Shown one piece after another: positions 36,197-44,716 of a stretch of 64,000 bases of DNA (position 1 is the stretch's first letter; each line of letters opens with the position of its first letter). The stretch is taken from positions 186,001 through 250,000 of the forward strand of contig NZ_DAMBQF010000001.1 of NCBI RefSeq assembly GCF_032062245.1, written 5' to 3'. The notes under the pieces are model-generated. The model was not told the DNA's origin. It made no database searches and saw only the letters and a program-made list of their open reading frames with translations. The DNA comes from Soonwooa sp032062245 (GTDB taxonomy: Bacteria > Bacteroidota > Bacteroidia > Flavobacteriales > Weeksellaceae). The position numbers and the translations under genes were made by a program.

Positions 36197-36820
36197 TTGG
36201 GAAAGACATTTCAAAAATCTTTACCATATATCTAATCCTATAACATTAGAAACTAATCATATAAGTGAAGTTAAATCCAAAAACGTCCTAGCAATAGGAA
36301 GATTTCATCACCAAAAAGGATTTGATTATTTAGTCCGCATTTGGGATAAAGTAGCAAAACAACATCCTGACTGGACATTAAAAATTGTGGGCGTGGTGAA
36401 CAAGAAACGACTATTAGAAACTTTATTAAAAAAAATGATTTAGAAAATAATATTTGTATAATAAAACCAAAACCTGATGTTCATAAAGAATATCTAGATG
36501 CAAGTATCTATGTCATGACTTCTCGATTCGAAGGTCTCCCCTTAGTCTTGATTGAAGCGATGCATTTTGGGCTACCCATTGTTTCTTACGACTGTCAATG
36601 TGGTCCAAGCGATCTTATTAAAAATGAAACCAATGGGTTTTTAACCCCTGTTGGCGATATTGATAAGACAGCAGAGCACATTTGCTAACTTATTGAGAAT
36701 CCAGATCTTCGTTCTAAATTTGGTTTGGCCAATAGAAAAAAATCTTTTAACTATAAAGTTGAACCTATTATGAAGCAATGGGAACAACTATTTGAAACTG
36801 TAACTAAAGAAAACAAATCA
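36159..36820 (+). pseudogene. GT4 glycosyltransferase remnant: 5' truncated, frameshifted, internal stop
   Basis: Only the C-terminal GT-B domain remains. In frame from 36159 it reads DAFVLLTKQDMISWERHF, then NVLAIGRFHHQKGFDYLV, up to LKIVG. A one-base loss near 36390-36394 shifts the frame; the shifted frame continues GEQETTIRN, then YVMTSRFEGLPLVLIEAMHF (the GT4 E-x7-E region) and SYDCQCGPSDL. An in-frame TAA follows at 36686-36688, after which the homology resumes (LIENPDLRSKFG). The presumed old stop at 36818-36820 now reads TCA. Three or four separate lesions make function very unlikely. Confidence 0.82.
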
Positions 36821-37533
36821 TTCCAAAAATTATTCACTATTGTTGGTTTGGAAAAAATCCAAAGTCAGAGCTTGGTCAAAAATGTATTGCGAGCTGGAAA
36901 AAACACCTTCCCGATTACGAGTTTATGGAGTGGAATGAGGATACATTCGATATTAATATAAACCTCTTTGTAAATGGAGCTTACGAAAAAAAAGATTGGG
37001 TTTTCGTTGCAAATTATGCTAGAGTTTGGGCAGTTAATAAATATGGAGGCTTTAACCTCGATACCGATATGGAAGTCCGCAAGTCCCTAAATGACTTACT
37101 GGACACTCATGCCATCTGCGGCTTCGAAATGGCCAATAAGCCATTTTCTGCCTTTTTTGGAGCAGAGCCGAACCATCCCTTCGTTGAAGATATACAGAAA
37201 TTCTACGATGAAAAACCTGAATACCAACTAGTGATAAGCACCGAAACTTTTAACAACATCCTCATAAATAAATATGGTGCAGATCCCTCTAAAGATGTTA
37301 TCCAAAACCTAAAAGAAGGTATAACCTTATATCCCTCTAACTACTTTTCAGCTAACATACCTTCTAATTATGTTGTACATTATTGCGAAGGAAATTGGCT
37401 TGCGGAGCACAAACATTTCTACTCTCAATTGGTGAATTCCTTTGCAATAGTTAAGTATTTTATCGAAAATAAGGACTCAAAAACAACTATAAATCACTTA
37501 GTGCATCACAAAAAATTTTTAATGAAGATATGA
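36817..37533 (+). pseudogene. GT32-type capsular polysaccharide glycosyltransferase, start codon lost
   Basis: The frame encodes a DXD-type sugar transferase. Translation from 36817 reads (I)IPKIIHYCWFGKNP, the standard GT32 opening, then CIASWKKHLPDYE, WNEDTFD, DWVFVANYARVWA and YGGFNLDTDMEV with the DXD metal site. Family members begin MIPKIIHYCWFG, but here the first codon is ATC instead of ATG. No in-frame ATG exists before codon 37 (36925), which would omit the first strand and nucleotide-binding loop. The rest, to 37533, is undamaged, so it is either newly inactive, read from a rare start, or affected by a base-call error. Confidence 0.7.
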
Positions 37534-37657
37534 TTCTTGACCAAATTCCATTAAAATATATAGTCAATTATTGTAAAAAGAAAGTTGTTAAAAAAATGGG
37601 CTTAAAAAAAATAATATTTAATTATAAGATAATATTAATTTTAAAACAAAGAGAACG

Positions 37658-37665
37658 TAAATTTG
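37658..37665 (+). promoter_or_regulatory. Internal -7 box (TAAATTTG) before the WbpP-like gene
   Basis: TAAATTTG fits TAnnTTTG and lies 27 bases before the ATG at 37693, after a roughly 160-base stretch (37534-37692) holding no convincing gene. It could restart transcription downstream of the damaged block. Confidence 0.45.
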
Positions 37666-37692
37666 CATCTATAATTACATTTAAAAATACAA

Positions 37693-38685
37693 ATGAATTT
37701 CAAACCTCAACTCGAAAATAAAAATATACTTGTCACTGGTGGCGCAGGTTTTATTGGCTCTAACCTTTGCGAAGTTTTACTACAAAACAATGTCAGTGTA
37801 ACTTGTCTTGACAATTTTTCTACTGGGCGTCGTGAAAACCTCGAAGCTATCAAAAACCATCCTAACTTTACATTAATAGAAGGCGATATCCGCGATCTAC
37901 AAACTTGTAAAAAAGCTTGCGAAAACAAAGACTTTGTTCTTCATCAAGCAGCTTTAGGCTCAGTGCCAAGATCCATTAACGATCCGATAACAAGTAATGA
38001 TGTTAATGTTGGTGGCTTTCTAAATATGCTTGTTGCAGCACGAGATGCTGGTGTTAAGCGCATGGTTTATGCGGCGAGCTCTTCAACTTATGGAGACTCG
38101 GAAGCGCTTCCAAAAGTAGAAGATAGAATTGGAAAACCTCTTTCTCCTTACGCCATTACAAAATATGTTAACGAACTTTATGCTGATGTTTTCAAAAAAA
38201 CTTACGATTTCGATACGATTGGCCTAAGATATTTCAACGTATTTGGAAGAAAGCAAAACCCTGGCGGGGCATACGCAGCTGTTATTCCAAAATTTGTGAT
38301 GCAATTTATGAATCATGAGTCTCCAACTATTAACGGTGGTGGCGAGTATTCTCGTGACTTCACATATATTGACAACGTTATCCAAATGAATCTTTTGGCA
38401 ATAACGTCTGATAACAAAGATGCTTACAATCAAGTCTATAATACAGCTTTTGGTGAAAGAACAACGCTTAATGATTTGGTTAAATATTTGAAAGAATATC
38501 TATCAGAATTTGATTCAAAAATTGCGGATGTAGACATCATTTACGGAGATTACCGAAAAGGCGACGTTCCACATTCATTAGCAAGTATTGACAAAGCAAA
38601 AAATTTATTAAATTACCAACCTCAATTTTCTATGAAAGATGGCTTAAAAGAAGCTGTTAAATGGTACTGGGAAAATCTAAAATAA
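37693..38685 (+). CDS. UDP-N-acetylhexosamine 4-epimerase (WbpP-like)
   Basis: The 330-residue extended short-chain dehydrogenase has VTGGAGFIGSNL, DNFSTGRREN and HQAALGSVPRSI, the last being characteristic of WbpP/TviC-type epimerases acting on UDP-GlcNAc/GalNAc or their uronic acids. The active-site YxxxK is YAITK. The 6-dehydrogenase gene follows by 4 bases, and together the two would make UDP-GalNAcA or a related acid. The pair resembles the tviB/tviC and wbpO/wbpP pairs of other polysaccharide loci. The family is certain, the exact sugar inferred. Confidence 0.9.
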   Translation: MNFKPQLENKNILVTGGAGFIGSNLCEVLLQNNVSVTCLDNFSTGRRENLEAIKNHPNFTLIEGDIRDLQTCKKACENKDFVLHQAALGSVPRSINDPITSNDVNVGGFLNMLVAARDAGVKRMVYAASSSTYGDSEALPKVEDRIGKPLSPYAITKYVNELYADVFKKTYDFDTIGLRYFNVFGRKQNPGGAYAAVIPKFVMQFMNHESPTINGGGEYSRDFTYIDNVIQMNLLAITSDNKDAYNQVYNTAFGERTTLNDLVKYLKEYLSEFDSKIADVDIIYGDYRKGDVPHSLASIDKAKNLLNYQPQFSMKDGLKEAVKWYWENLK

Positions 38686-38689
38686 CACA

Positions 38690-39976
38690 ATGACACACAA
38701 AATATCTATTATTGGGCTTGGTTATGTAGGTCTGCCTTTAGCAAGACTTTTTGCAACCAAATATCCTGTGGTTGGTTTTGATATTAACCAAGCCAGAATT
38801 TCAGAACTTCGCCAAGGTATCGACTCAACTTTGGAAGTCGAAAATGATGTTCTGAAAAGTGCAATTATTGACCACAATCCAACCGCAACAGACAAAGGTC
38901 TTTATTGCTCTAACGAGCTTAACGACATTGCAGATTCTAACATCTATATTGTTACGGTCCCAACGCCTGTTGACAAGAATAACCGTCCAGATCTAACACC
39001 ACTTTACAAAGCCAGCGAAACCGTTGCTAAAGTTTTAAAGAAAGGCGATATCGTAATTTACGAATCTACAGTTTATCCAGGTGTTACTGAGGAAGAATGT
39101 ATTCCTGTTTTAGAAAAAAATTCAGGCTTAAAATTTAATGAAGATTTCTTCGCTGGTTATTCGCCAGAGCGTATCAATCCTGGCGATAAAGAACATACGG
39201 TTGAGAAAATCTTAAAAGTAACTTCTGGCTCTAATCCCGAAATTGGAAAAATTGTCGATGACATTTATAAATCGGTTATTACCGCAGGGACACATCTTGC
39301 GCCAACTATTAAAGTTGCTGAAGCGGCTAAAGTTATCGAGAACTCACAACGTGACATTAATATTGCTTTCGTTAATGAATTAGCAAAAATATTTAATCTA
39401 ATGGACATCGACACGCATGATGTTCTTGCTGCAGCTGGCACAAAATGGAACTTCCTGCCCTTCAAACCTGGATTGGTTGGAGGGCACTGTATAGGCGTAG
39501 ATCCTTATTATCTTGCCCAAAAAGCTCAAGAATATGGTTATCATCCAGAAATCATCTTGGCTGGTCGTCGCATGAACGATTCTATGGGACATTATGTAGC
39601 AAGTGAAGTTGTTAAACAAATGTTGAAAAATGACATTAAAGTTAATCAATCCAATGTTTTGGTATTAGGTTTCACATTTAAAGAAAACTGTCCAGATGTC
39701 AGAAATACCAAGGTTATTGATGTTATTAAAAACCTAGAAGATTACAACATCAAAGTTAATGTCTATGACCCTTGGGCTAACCCAAGTGAAGTTAAGCATG
39801 AGTATAATCTCGACACTTCTAACCAACTTCCGCAAGAGAAATTTGACGCAATTGTATTAGCCGTTTCTCATAACGAATTTGAAAATTTAGATTTAAATAA
39901 TCTTCTTAAAGAAAATGGTGTCATCTACGATGTCAAAGGAAAATTAGCTCTCGAGCAAAATATAAAAAGATTGTAA
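38690..39976 (+). CDS. UDP-N-acetylhexosamine 6-dehydrogenase (WbpO/TviB-like)
   Basis: The 428-residue nucleotide-sugar dehydrogenase has ISIIGLGYVGLPLA at its N-terminus, YESTVYPGVTEEECIPVL in the middle, and the catalytic cysteine in GLVGGHCIGVDPYYL, the variant found in enzymes acting on UDP-HexNAc rather than UDP-glucose. It thus differs from ugd at the start of the locus, whose site is GGSCFPKD. It pairs with the epimerase gene 4 bases upstream and is followed by a strong terminator, so it is the last plus-strand gene of this transcript. Confidence 0.92.
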   Translation: MTHKISIIGLGYVGLPLARLFATKYPVVGFDINQARISELRQGIDSTLEVENDVLKSAIIDHNPTATDKGLYCSNELNDIADSNIYIVTVPTPVDKNNRPDLTPLYKASETVAKVLKKGDIVIYESTVYPGVTEEECIPVLEKNSGLKFNEDFFAGYSPERINPGDKEHTVEKILKVTSGSNPEIGKIVDDIYKSVITAGTHLAPTIKVAEAAKVIENSQRDINIAFVNELAKIFNLMDIDTHDVLAAAGTKWNFLPFKPGLVGGHCIGVDPYYLAQKAQEYGYHPEIILAGRRMNDSMGHYVASEVVKQMLKNDIKVNQSNVLVLGFTFKENCPDVRNTKVIDVIKNLEDYNIKVNVYDPWANPSEVKHEYNLDTSNQLPQEKFDAIVLAVSHNEFENLDLNNLLKENGVIYDVKGKLALEQNIKRL

Positions 39977-39980
39977 TAAT

Positions 39981-40013
39981 AAAGGCATCAAATTAGTTTG
40001 TTGCCTTTTTTTT
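39981..40013. terminator. Terminator between convergent genes
   Basis: AAGGCATCAAA and TTTGTTGCCTT form an 11-bp stem with one mismatch and a short TTAG loop, followed by eight T on the plus strand; the preceding A run partly serves the minus strand. It separates the 6-dehydrogenase gene from the convergent GT2 gene. Confidence 0.85.
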
Positions 40014-40016
40014 ATT

Positions 40017-41024
40017 TTAGTCTCCAAAACGTTTTCGGAATAACTTGTATCCTAAATTAGTTGGCAAAGACATATAAAAATTTTCTTTTTTCTGTTTGGA
40101 AGAAAACTCTGAAGAAAAATAATGAGATAAGTTTAGCCCTTTAAGTTTAGCATAAGCTTTATAGCTATGTTTCCACAATTCCTCATTTTTTTGAGCCTTC
40201 CAATTCATCAATAAAGTCATTGCTTTAAAATTGAGTAAGTATTTTAGAATTTGTAATTTTCGTGAAGCTACTTTTTCCGATAAATAATAATCGTTAAGCT
40301 TATTAGCAATTGTGATCCAATTGTCAAAATGCACTTTTTTTCGGTTATGAATAACAGATTCCGAGTGCAAATAGTAATTATAGGTTTTCTTTCTTAAAAA
40401 AGCAATTTTAGTGAGTTTTAATGCCATCTCGAATGTATGAAGAGAATCTTGCGCATATAATCCTTTCGTAAAGTATATTTTATTATTCCTAAGAAAGTCA
40501 AGTCGAATCAACTTGTTCCAACTCGACACAGGAAATCCACCATCTACCAAACACTTAAGAATAACATCGTTACCTTCCAATACATCATCTTTAACTCTTA
40601 AAGGGAAAACATCAACTTCTTGATATTCCGGAAGCTTAATTCCTTTAACCTCTCCAACAACAACTTCAGCATTTGTCGCTTCTGCCACTTCAACAAAATC
40701 TGCAATTGATGACGCTTCCAATGTATCATCACTATCTAAAAAGAAAATATAATCGCCTGTCGCCTCATCTATCCCTTTATTTCGAACAACAGAAAGTCCA
40801 GAATTCTCGCTTAATTCTATCAATTTCCAATTACTAAGTTGACCTTCTCTAATAAAATTCGTCACTAAGTCCGCACTATTATCTGGTGTTTTATCGTTAA
40901 CTAAAATAACTTCAATATTAGGATATGTTTGCGATTTTACTGACTCCAGCGTCTTGATAATAAAACTTTCACATTTGAAAATTGGTATCGAAATCGTAAC
41001 TTTTTTGTCATTCATGTTATTCAT
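40017..41024 (-). CDS. Glycosyltransferase family 2 (E), reverse orientation
   Basis: This is the only minus-strand gene in the locus. The frame opens at 41042, but a TAATTTTG -7 box lies inside that extension, so the start is more likely the ATG at 41024 (used here, 335 residues) or 41015. Motifs are VTISIPIFKCESFI, LVNDKTPDNSAD, VVRNKGIDEATGD and FFLDSDDTLEA. The C-terminal third is helical with many lysines, possibly for membrane association. Its orientation and separate promoter suggest independent regulation or a later insertion. Confidence 0.88.
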   Translation of the reverse strand: MNNMNDKKVTISIPIFKCESFIIKTLESVKSQTYPNIEVILVNDKTPDNSADLVTNFIREGQLSNWKLIELSENSGLSVVRNKGIDEATGDYIFFLDSDDTLEASSIADFVEVAEATNAEVVVGEVKGIKLPEYQEVDVFPLRVKDDVLEGNDVILKCLVDGGFPVSSWNKLIRLDFLRNNKIYFTKGLYAQDSLHTFEMALKLTKIAFLRKKTYNYYLHSESVIHNRKKVHFDNWITIANKLNDYYLSEKVASRKLQILKYLLNFKAMTLLMNWKAQKNEELWKHSYKAYAKLKGLNLSHYFSSEFSSKQKKENFYMSLPTNLGYKLFRKRFGD

Positions 41025-41030
41025 TATCTG

Positions 41031-41038
41031 CAAAATTA
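41031..41038 (-). promoter_or_regulatory. -7 box (TAATTTTG) for the reversed GT2 gene
   Basis: The minus strand reads TAATTTTG, an exact TAnnTTTG match, 6 bases before the ATG at 41024. This implies a very short leader, or use of the ATG at 41015. It decides against the upstream start at 41042. Confidence 0.55.
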
Positions 41039-41059
41039 TCATTTTATTTTGGAAAGCAG

Positions 41060-41067
41060 TATCTTTG
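41060..41067 (+). promoter_or_regulatory. -7 box (TATCTTTG) for the divergent acyltransferase gene
   Basis: TATCTTTG on the plus strand lies 17 bases before the ATG at 41085. Only 21 bases separate it from the opposing -7 box, so the two promoters overlap. The box is identical to that before ugd. Confidence 0.6.
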
Positions 41068-41084
41068 GACTACACAAACAAAAG

Positions 41085-41627
41085 ATGATGAGTATTCTAG
41101 GAAAATTAATTCTCAAAATTTTAAAAAACGCTAACCTAAAAGAGCTTTCTAAACACCAAAACGCCAACATAAAGATTGGTAATTTTTGTGATTTCAAGTT
41201 TTATAATGGTTACAAAAGTATAAGCTTTGCCAAGGACATTAATGTTAGAGATAATTGTCATTTTTTGGTTGGAAAAAATGCTAGTTTAAAAATTGAAAAC
41301 AATGTATTTTTCAATAATAATTGTTCAGTAAATTGTCTTGACAGTATTGAAATTGGTGAAAATACATTGATCGGAGAATCTGTCAAACTCTACGACCATA
41401 ATCATAAATACTCCTCTTTACCCAACTTTAAAGTTGAACACCAAAAATTCAAGACTGCTCCTGTCAAAATCGGCAAAAACTGCTGGCTTGGCAGCAATGT
41501 TGTTGTGTTAAAAGGCGTAACAATAGGCGACAATACAATTATTGGTGCAGGTTGTGTTATCCATAAAGATGTGCCAGCTAATTCGGTTATCATTAACAAG
41601 CAGGAGCAAATTGTAAAATCAATCTAA
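41085..41627 (+). CDS. Hexapeptide-repeat acyltransferase (WcaF/maa-like)
   Basis: The 180-residue protein is a left-handed beta-helix acetyltransferase, with KIGKNCWLGSNVVVLKGVTI and IGDNTIIGAGCVI near the C-terminus and an active-site-like KLYDHNHKYS segment containing the conserved histidine. Such enzymes O-acetylate sugars in polysaccharide loci. The frame can be extended to a TTG at 41049, but the -7 box at 41060 lies within that extension, so an ATG at 41085 or 41088 is preferred. It stops 2 bases before the next GT2 gene and begins the second plus-strand transcript of the locus. Confidence 0.88.
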   Translation: MMSILGKLILKILKNANLKELSKHQNANIKIGNFCDFKFYNGYKSISFAKDINVRDNCHFLVGKNASLKIENNVFFNNNCSVNCLDSIEIGENTLIGESVKLYDHNHKYSSLPNFKVEHQKFKTAPVKIGKNCWLGSNVVVLKGVTIGDNTIIGAGCVIHKDVPANSVIINKQEQIVKSI

Positions 41628-41629
41628 TT

Positions 41630-42436
41630 ATGCTATTCTCTATATTAGTTGCTCATTATAACAACTGGGATTACTTTCAAGATTGTTATAATTCTATAAA
41701 AAATCAGACTTATCAAAATTTAGAAATTATCATTGTTGACGATTGTTCTACAGATGGTTCGTACGAAAAATTACAAGAATTGGCGAATACCGATTCTCGC
41801 ATTCAACTTTTTAGAAATGATGTCAATTCTAAAGTTGGATTTACTAAAAGGAGATGTATCGAAGAAGCGAATGGAGAAATATGCGGGTTCCTAGATCCAG
41901 ACGACTTTGTAACGAATACTGCAATCGAAGAATCTGTCTTAGCATATAATAGCGAAAACTGCATTGCAACTTATTCAAAAATTAAATTGGTCAATGACAA
42001 AGGGAAAGCTGTAGGCGATTTTAAATATTCTCGAAAAATACCTCAACATAAAAATTTGTTCTTTAACATTAATTTTGAAGTTGCTCACTTTTTTACTTTT
42101 AAAAAATCTACATACAACCAGACAGAAGGGATAGACCCAGCATTAACATCGGCTGTCGACCAAGATTTGTATTTAAAACTATACGAAAAAGGTAATTTCA
42201 AGTTTATTAATTCTTTCCAGTATCTTTATAGACTGCATGACAAAGGGGTATCACAAGACAAATCGAAAAAAGCAAAACTAAAGGAAAATTGGCATAAAGT
42301 CATCTTTGCAACTTGCCACAGAAGAAAAATCAACAAACTTTATGGCAAGAATGTGGCAGAAATAACTGACTTACCAAAATATATTTTTGAAAAAGAAAAT
42401 AGCTTTTTTAAAAAACTTTTACGAAAACTAAGCTAA
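41630..42436 (+). CDS. Glycosyltransferase family 2 (F)
   Basis: The 268-residue protein has FSILVAHYNNWDYF, IIVDDCSTDGSYEKL and GFLDPDDFVT as its GT2 signature motifs. The VDQDLYLKLYE region and the later YRLHDKGVS match the acceptor-side motifs of hexosyl transferases. The stop codon overlaps the start of the following gene by one base (TAATG), a sign of tight coupling. Sugar specificity is unknown. Confidence 0.9.
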   Translation: MLFSILVAHYNNWDYFQDCYNSIKNQTYQNLEIIIVDDCSTDGSYEKLQELANTDSRIQLFRNDVNSKVGFTKRRCIEEANGEICGFLDPDDFVTNTAIEESVLAYNSENCIATYSKIKLVNDKGKAVGDFKYSRKIPQHKNLFFNINFEVAHFFTFKKSTYNQTEGIDPALTSAVDQDLYLKLYEKGNFKFINSFQYLYRLHDKGVSQDKSKKAKLKENWHKVIFATCHRRKINKLYGKNVAEITDLPKYIFEKENSFFKKLLRKLS

Positions 42437-43458
42437 TGGATATCATTATAAAATCTTTCAATCGACCTTATTACTTAGATCGTTGCATTGCTTCTATTAT
42501 GGAAAATGCTAAAGGAGATTTCAACATTTTTGTTTTGGATGATGGTACACCTCTGCGGTATTTAGAAAAGATTAAACAAAAATATCCATCGATTTCTATT
42601 TTAAAATCAAAACAATATCCTGAAAAGATTAAAGCTGTTGAGCAGAATATTGCATCAGGAAAAAAAATTGATGGCTTTACGATTCCCACCGACCTTTGGT
42701 ATAATCAAATTAAAAAGGCTTCGGATTATGTTATGGTAACTGAAGACGACGTCTGGATGACAAAGCCGATTAACTTTGACACACTGACTTCCGAAATGCA
42801 AAAAAGCAAAATTCCTTTGTTAAAGCTAGGTTGGCTTGGGAATTATTCGGACGATAAAAACTGTGATGTCAATAATTTTGGCATTTTTGATTCGGTAATT
42901 CCTAAAAAAACATTTACATCGAATCAGTTTGTTATGGATCTTTTCATGTACAACAAGTACAAATTTTTTACGATTTTGTATAAATTAGGTATTGCCGACA
43001 ACACAACAAAAAGAAAGTACTGGGCACTTAATTCTATCCTGATGGGACTGTATCAGAAAGATTATTGGTTACAAATCTGGAAAGACGCCAGAGGCAAAGT
43101 TGACGAAAAACAACAATTGCGAAACGCCGCAGCTTGGTATCACAACAATAAAAAAGCCATCTTTGCACGAACGAAACAAGAGGTTTTAAAAACGACTTTC
43201 AAATCTTCGGCAACAGAATCTTATCACGAATATGGAAACAATTTTGATGTTAACAGAATGAATTTTATCCTTAACGAAGCTTGGTACACAGATAAGTTTA
43301 ACGCCATGGAAAATTATCCAAAAGATTTTTCTGACGACTATATCAAAACATTTTTAGAACAAGCCAATCATCCCGACGCGCAATATTTGGAATGGAAAAA
43401 ATGGTCAGAAAAATTTAAAACACAATATCGAAATCTAGGGGCTGAAGTCGATAACTGA
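42436..43458 (+). CDS. Glycosyltransferase-like protein (GT-A fold, divergent)
   Basis: The 340-residue protein begins MDIIIKSFNRPYYLDRCI, with FVLDDGTP in the place of the usual GT2 nucleotide motif and VMVTEDDVWM as a probable metal site. It then diverges from standard GT2 proteins, with long tryptophan- and lysine-rich segments. No membrane span is seen. I infer a glycosyltransferase because of these motifs and the context, but it may belong to a poorly described branch. Confidence 0.75.
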   Translation: MDIIIKSFNRPYYLDRCIASIMENAKGDFNIFVLDDGTPLRYLEKIKQKYPSISILKSKQYPEKIKAVEQNIASGKKIDGFTIPTDLWYNQIKKASDYVMVTEDDVWMTKPINFDTLTSEMQKSKIPLLKLGWLGNYSDDKNCDVNNFGIFDSVIPKKTFTSNQFVMDLFMYNKYKFFTILYKLGIADNTTKRKYWALNSILMGLYQKDYWLQIWKDARGKVDEKQQLRNAAAWYHNNKKAIFARTKQEVLKTTFKSSATESYHEYGNNFDVNRMNFILNEAWYTDKFNAMENYPKDFSDDYIKTFLEQANHPDAQYLEWKKWSEKFKTQYRNLGAEVDN

Positions 43459-43474
43459 GAACATAAAACACAAT

Positions 43475-44656
43475 ATGCAAAAAATAAAAATACTATTTCG
43501 GTTACGATCACTAGAGATGGGCGGTGTCCCACGCGTAATCTTAGATATTTTAGACAACCTCCCAAAGGATAGATTCGATTTAACCTTAATGCTCAATCTC
43601 TATCAAGGAGAATTGGTGAAAGAAATCCCCAAGAACATCAAACTTATCGTTGTGGAAAAGGGTAAAGAGCAAATGAGCTCTAATAGATTCCTCCAAAATT
43701 TCCAAATGCTTTTTCGCCGCTTAAAGCTGGAGGTCTACACTAGATTTCCATCAATATTATATCATCTGAAAGTTCGTGAAAAATACGATATAGAAATCGC
43801 CTCAAGTTACGCAGAATTTGATATGGTGCTAAACTCACCTGATAAAAAATCGCGGAAAATTGCCTGGTTTCATACTGACATTTCTTATGATGTACATCAA
43901 AAAAATGAACGCAATCAAAAGACCGCCTCAGAAAGAGTCGAGAAATTAAGGAAATTTGATCATGTAATATTTTGTGCAGCAAATATTAGAAATGCAATTG
44001 AAAAATATTATCATATAACATATCCTAGCAGTTCGGTTATCTACAATGCGATTCGAACCGATGAGGTTAAAGAAAGATCTTTAGCCACAAATGTCGATCT
44101 TCACAACCTCAAAAAGCCCATTTTTTGTTCTGTCGGTAGACTCAATAAAAGAAAAGCTTATCATACCTTAATCAATGTTCATCAAAAATTGATTAATGAA
44201 GGCTTTGAGCACAGCATCATAATTTTAGGAGATGGAGAAGAAAAAAACAATTTGACCCAACAAATAAAGGCGTGTGATGTACAGGAAACTTTTAAATTAT
44301 TGGGAACAAAAACTAATCCTTTTCCTTACATGAAAAATTCTGATTATTTTGTTTTCCCTTCAAAAACTGAAGCATATCCACTGGTTATTAACGAGGCTCT
44401 AGCATTAGAAATACCTATTATTAGTACCAATGTTGGAGGCATCCCAGAGATGATAGATAACGGCATCGATGGTATTTTGGTTAATGATAACGAATCGGAA
44501 ATCTACGAAGCCATGAAAAAAGTATTTACGCAACCAGAATTATTTGAAAAAATAAGAAAAAACACTGCGAAATCATATAAAAAGTTTGATTCTCAAAAGA
44601 TTTACAAACAGATCAGTGATGTTTTTGAACAACAATATAATTTATTGAATAAGTGA
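43475..44656 (+). CDS. Glycosyltransferase family 4 (1)
   Basis: The 393-residue GT-B enzyme opens with LFRLRSLEMGGVPRV, the glycine-rich acceptor-side start of GT4 proteins. The C-terminal domain has FCSVGRLNKRKAYHTLI, ILGDGEEKNNL and the E-x7-E region KTEAYPLVINEAL. It is clearly related to the GT4 gene at 48286-49452: both contain an LP-(K/S)-D-(R/K)-(F/Y) segment followed by (M/L)LNLY-(Q/S)-G. The two flank a very A/T-rich group of four genes. Confidence 0.92.
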   Translation: MQKIKILFRLRSLEMGGVPRVILDILDNLPKDRFDLTLMLNLYQGELVKEIPKNIKLIVVEKGKEQMSSNRFLQNFQMLFRRLKLEVYTRFPSILYHLKVREKYDIEIASSYAEFDMVLNSPDKKSRKIAWFHTDISYDVHQKNERNQKTASERVEKLRKFDHVIFCAANIRNAIEKYYHITYPSSSVIYNAIRTDEVKERSLATNVDLHNLKKPIFCSVGRLNKRKAYHTLINVHQKLINEGFEHSIIILGDGEEKNNLTQQIKACDVQETFKLLGTKTNPFPYMKNSDYFVFPSKTEAYPLVINEALALEIPIISTNVGGIPEMIDNGIDGILVNDNESEIYEAMKKVFTQPELFEKIRKNTAKSYKKFDSQKIYKQISDVFEQQYNLLNK

Positions 44657-44716
44657 AATTATTCCTTCGGAAAAGTGAATTGTGAATTTTAAAAATTTCA
44701 AAACTTGTAAACACAA

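Noticed and set aside
35591..37533. Reading the damaged block as a programmed-frameshift gene
   Set aside because: No slippery site plus structure was seen, and truncation, a nonsense codon and a lost start are all present, which fits decay better.
37530..37721. 63-codon frame after the GT32 gene
   Set aside because: Its last 10 codons overlap the WbpP-like gene and the rest is Lys/Ile-rich with no family resemblance; probably chance, or a decayed remnant.
41049..41084. TTG-started extension of the acyltransferase gene
   Set aside because: A consensus -7 promoter box lies inside it and two ATG codons follow at 41085 and 41088.
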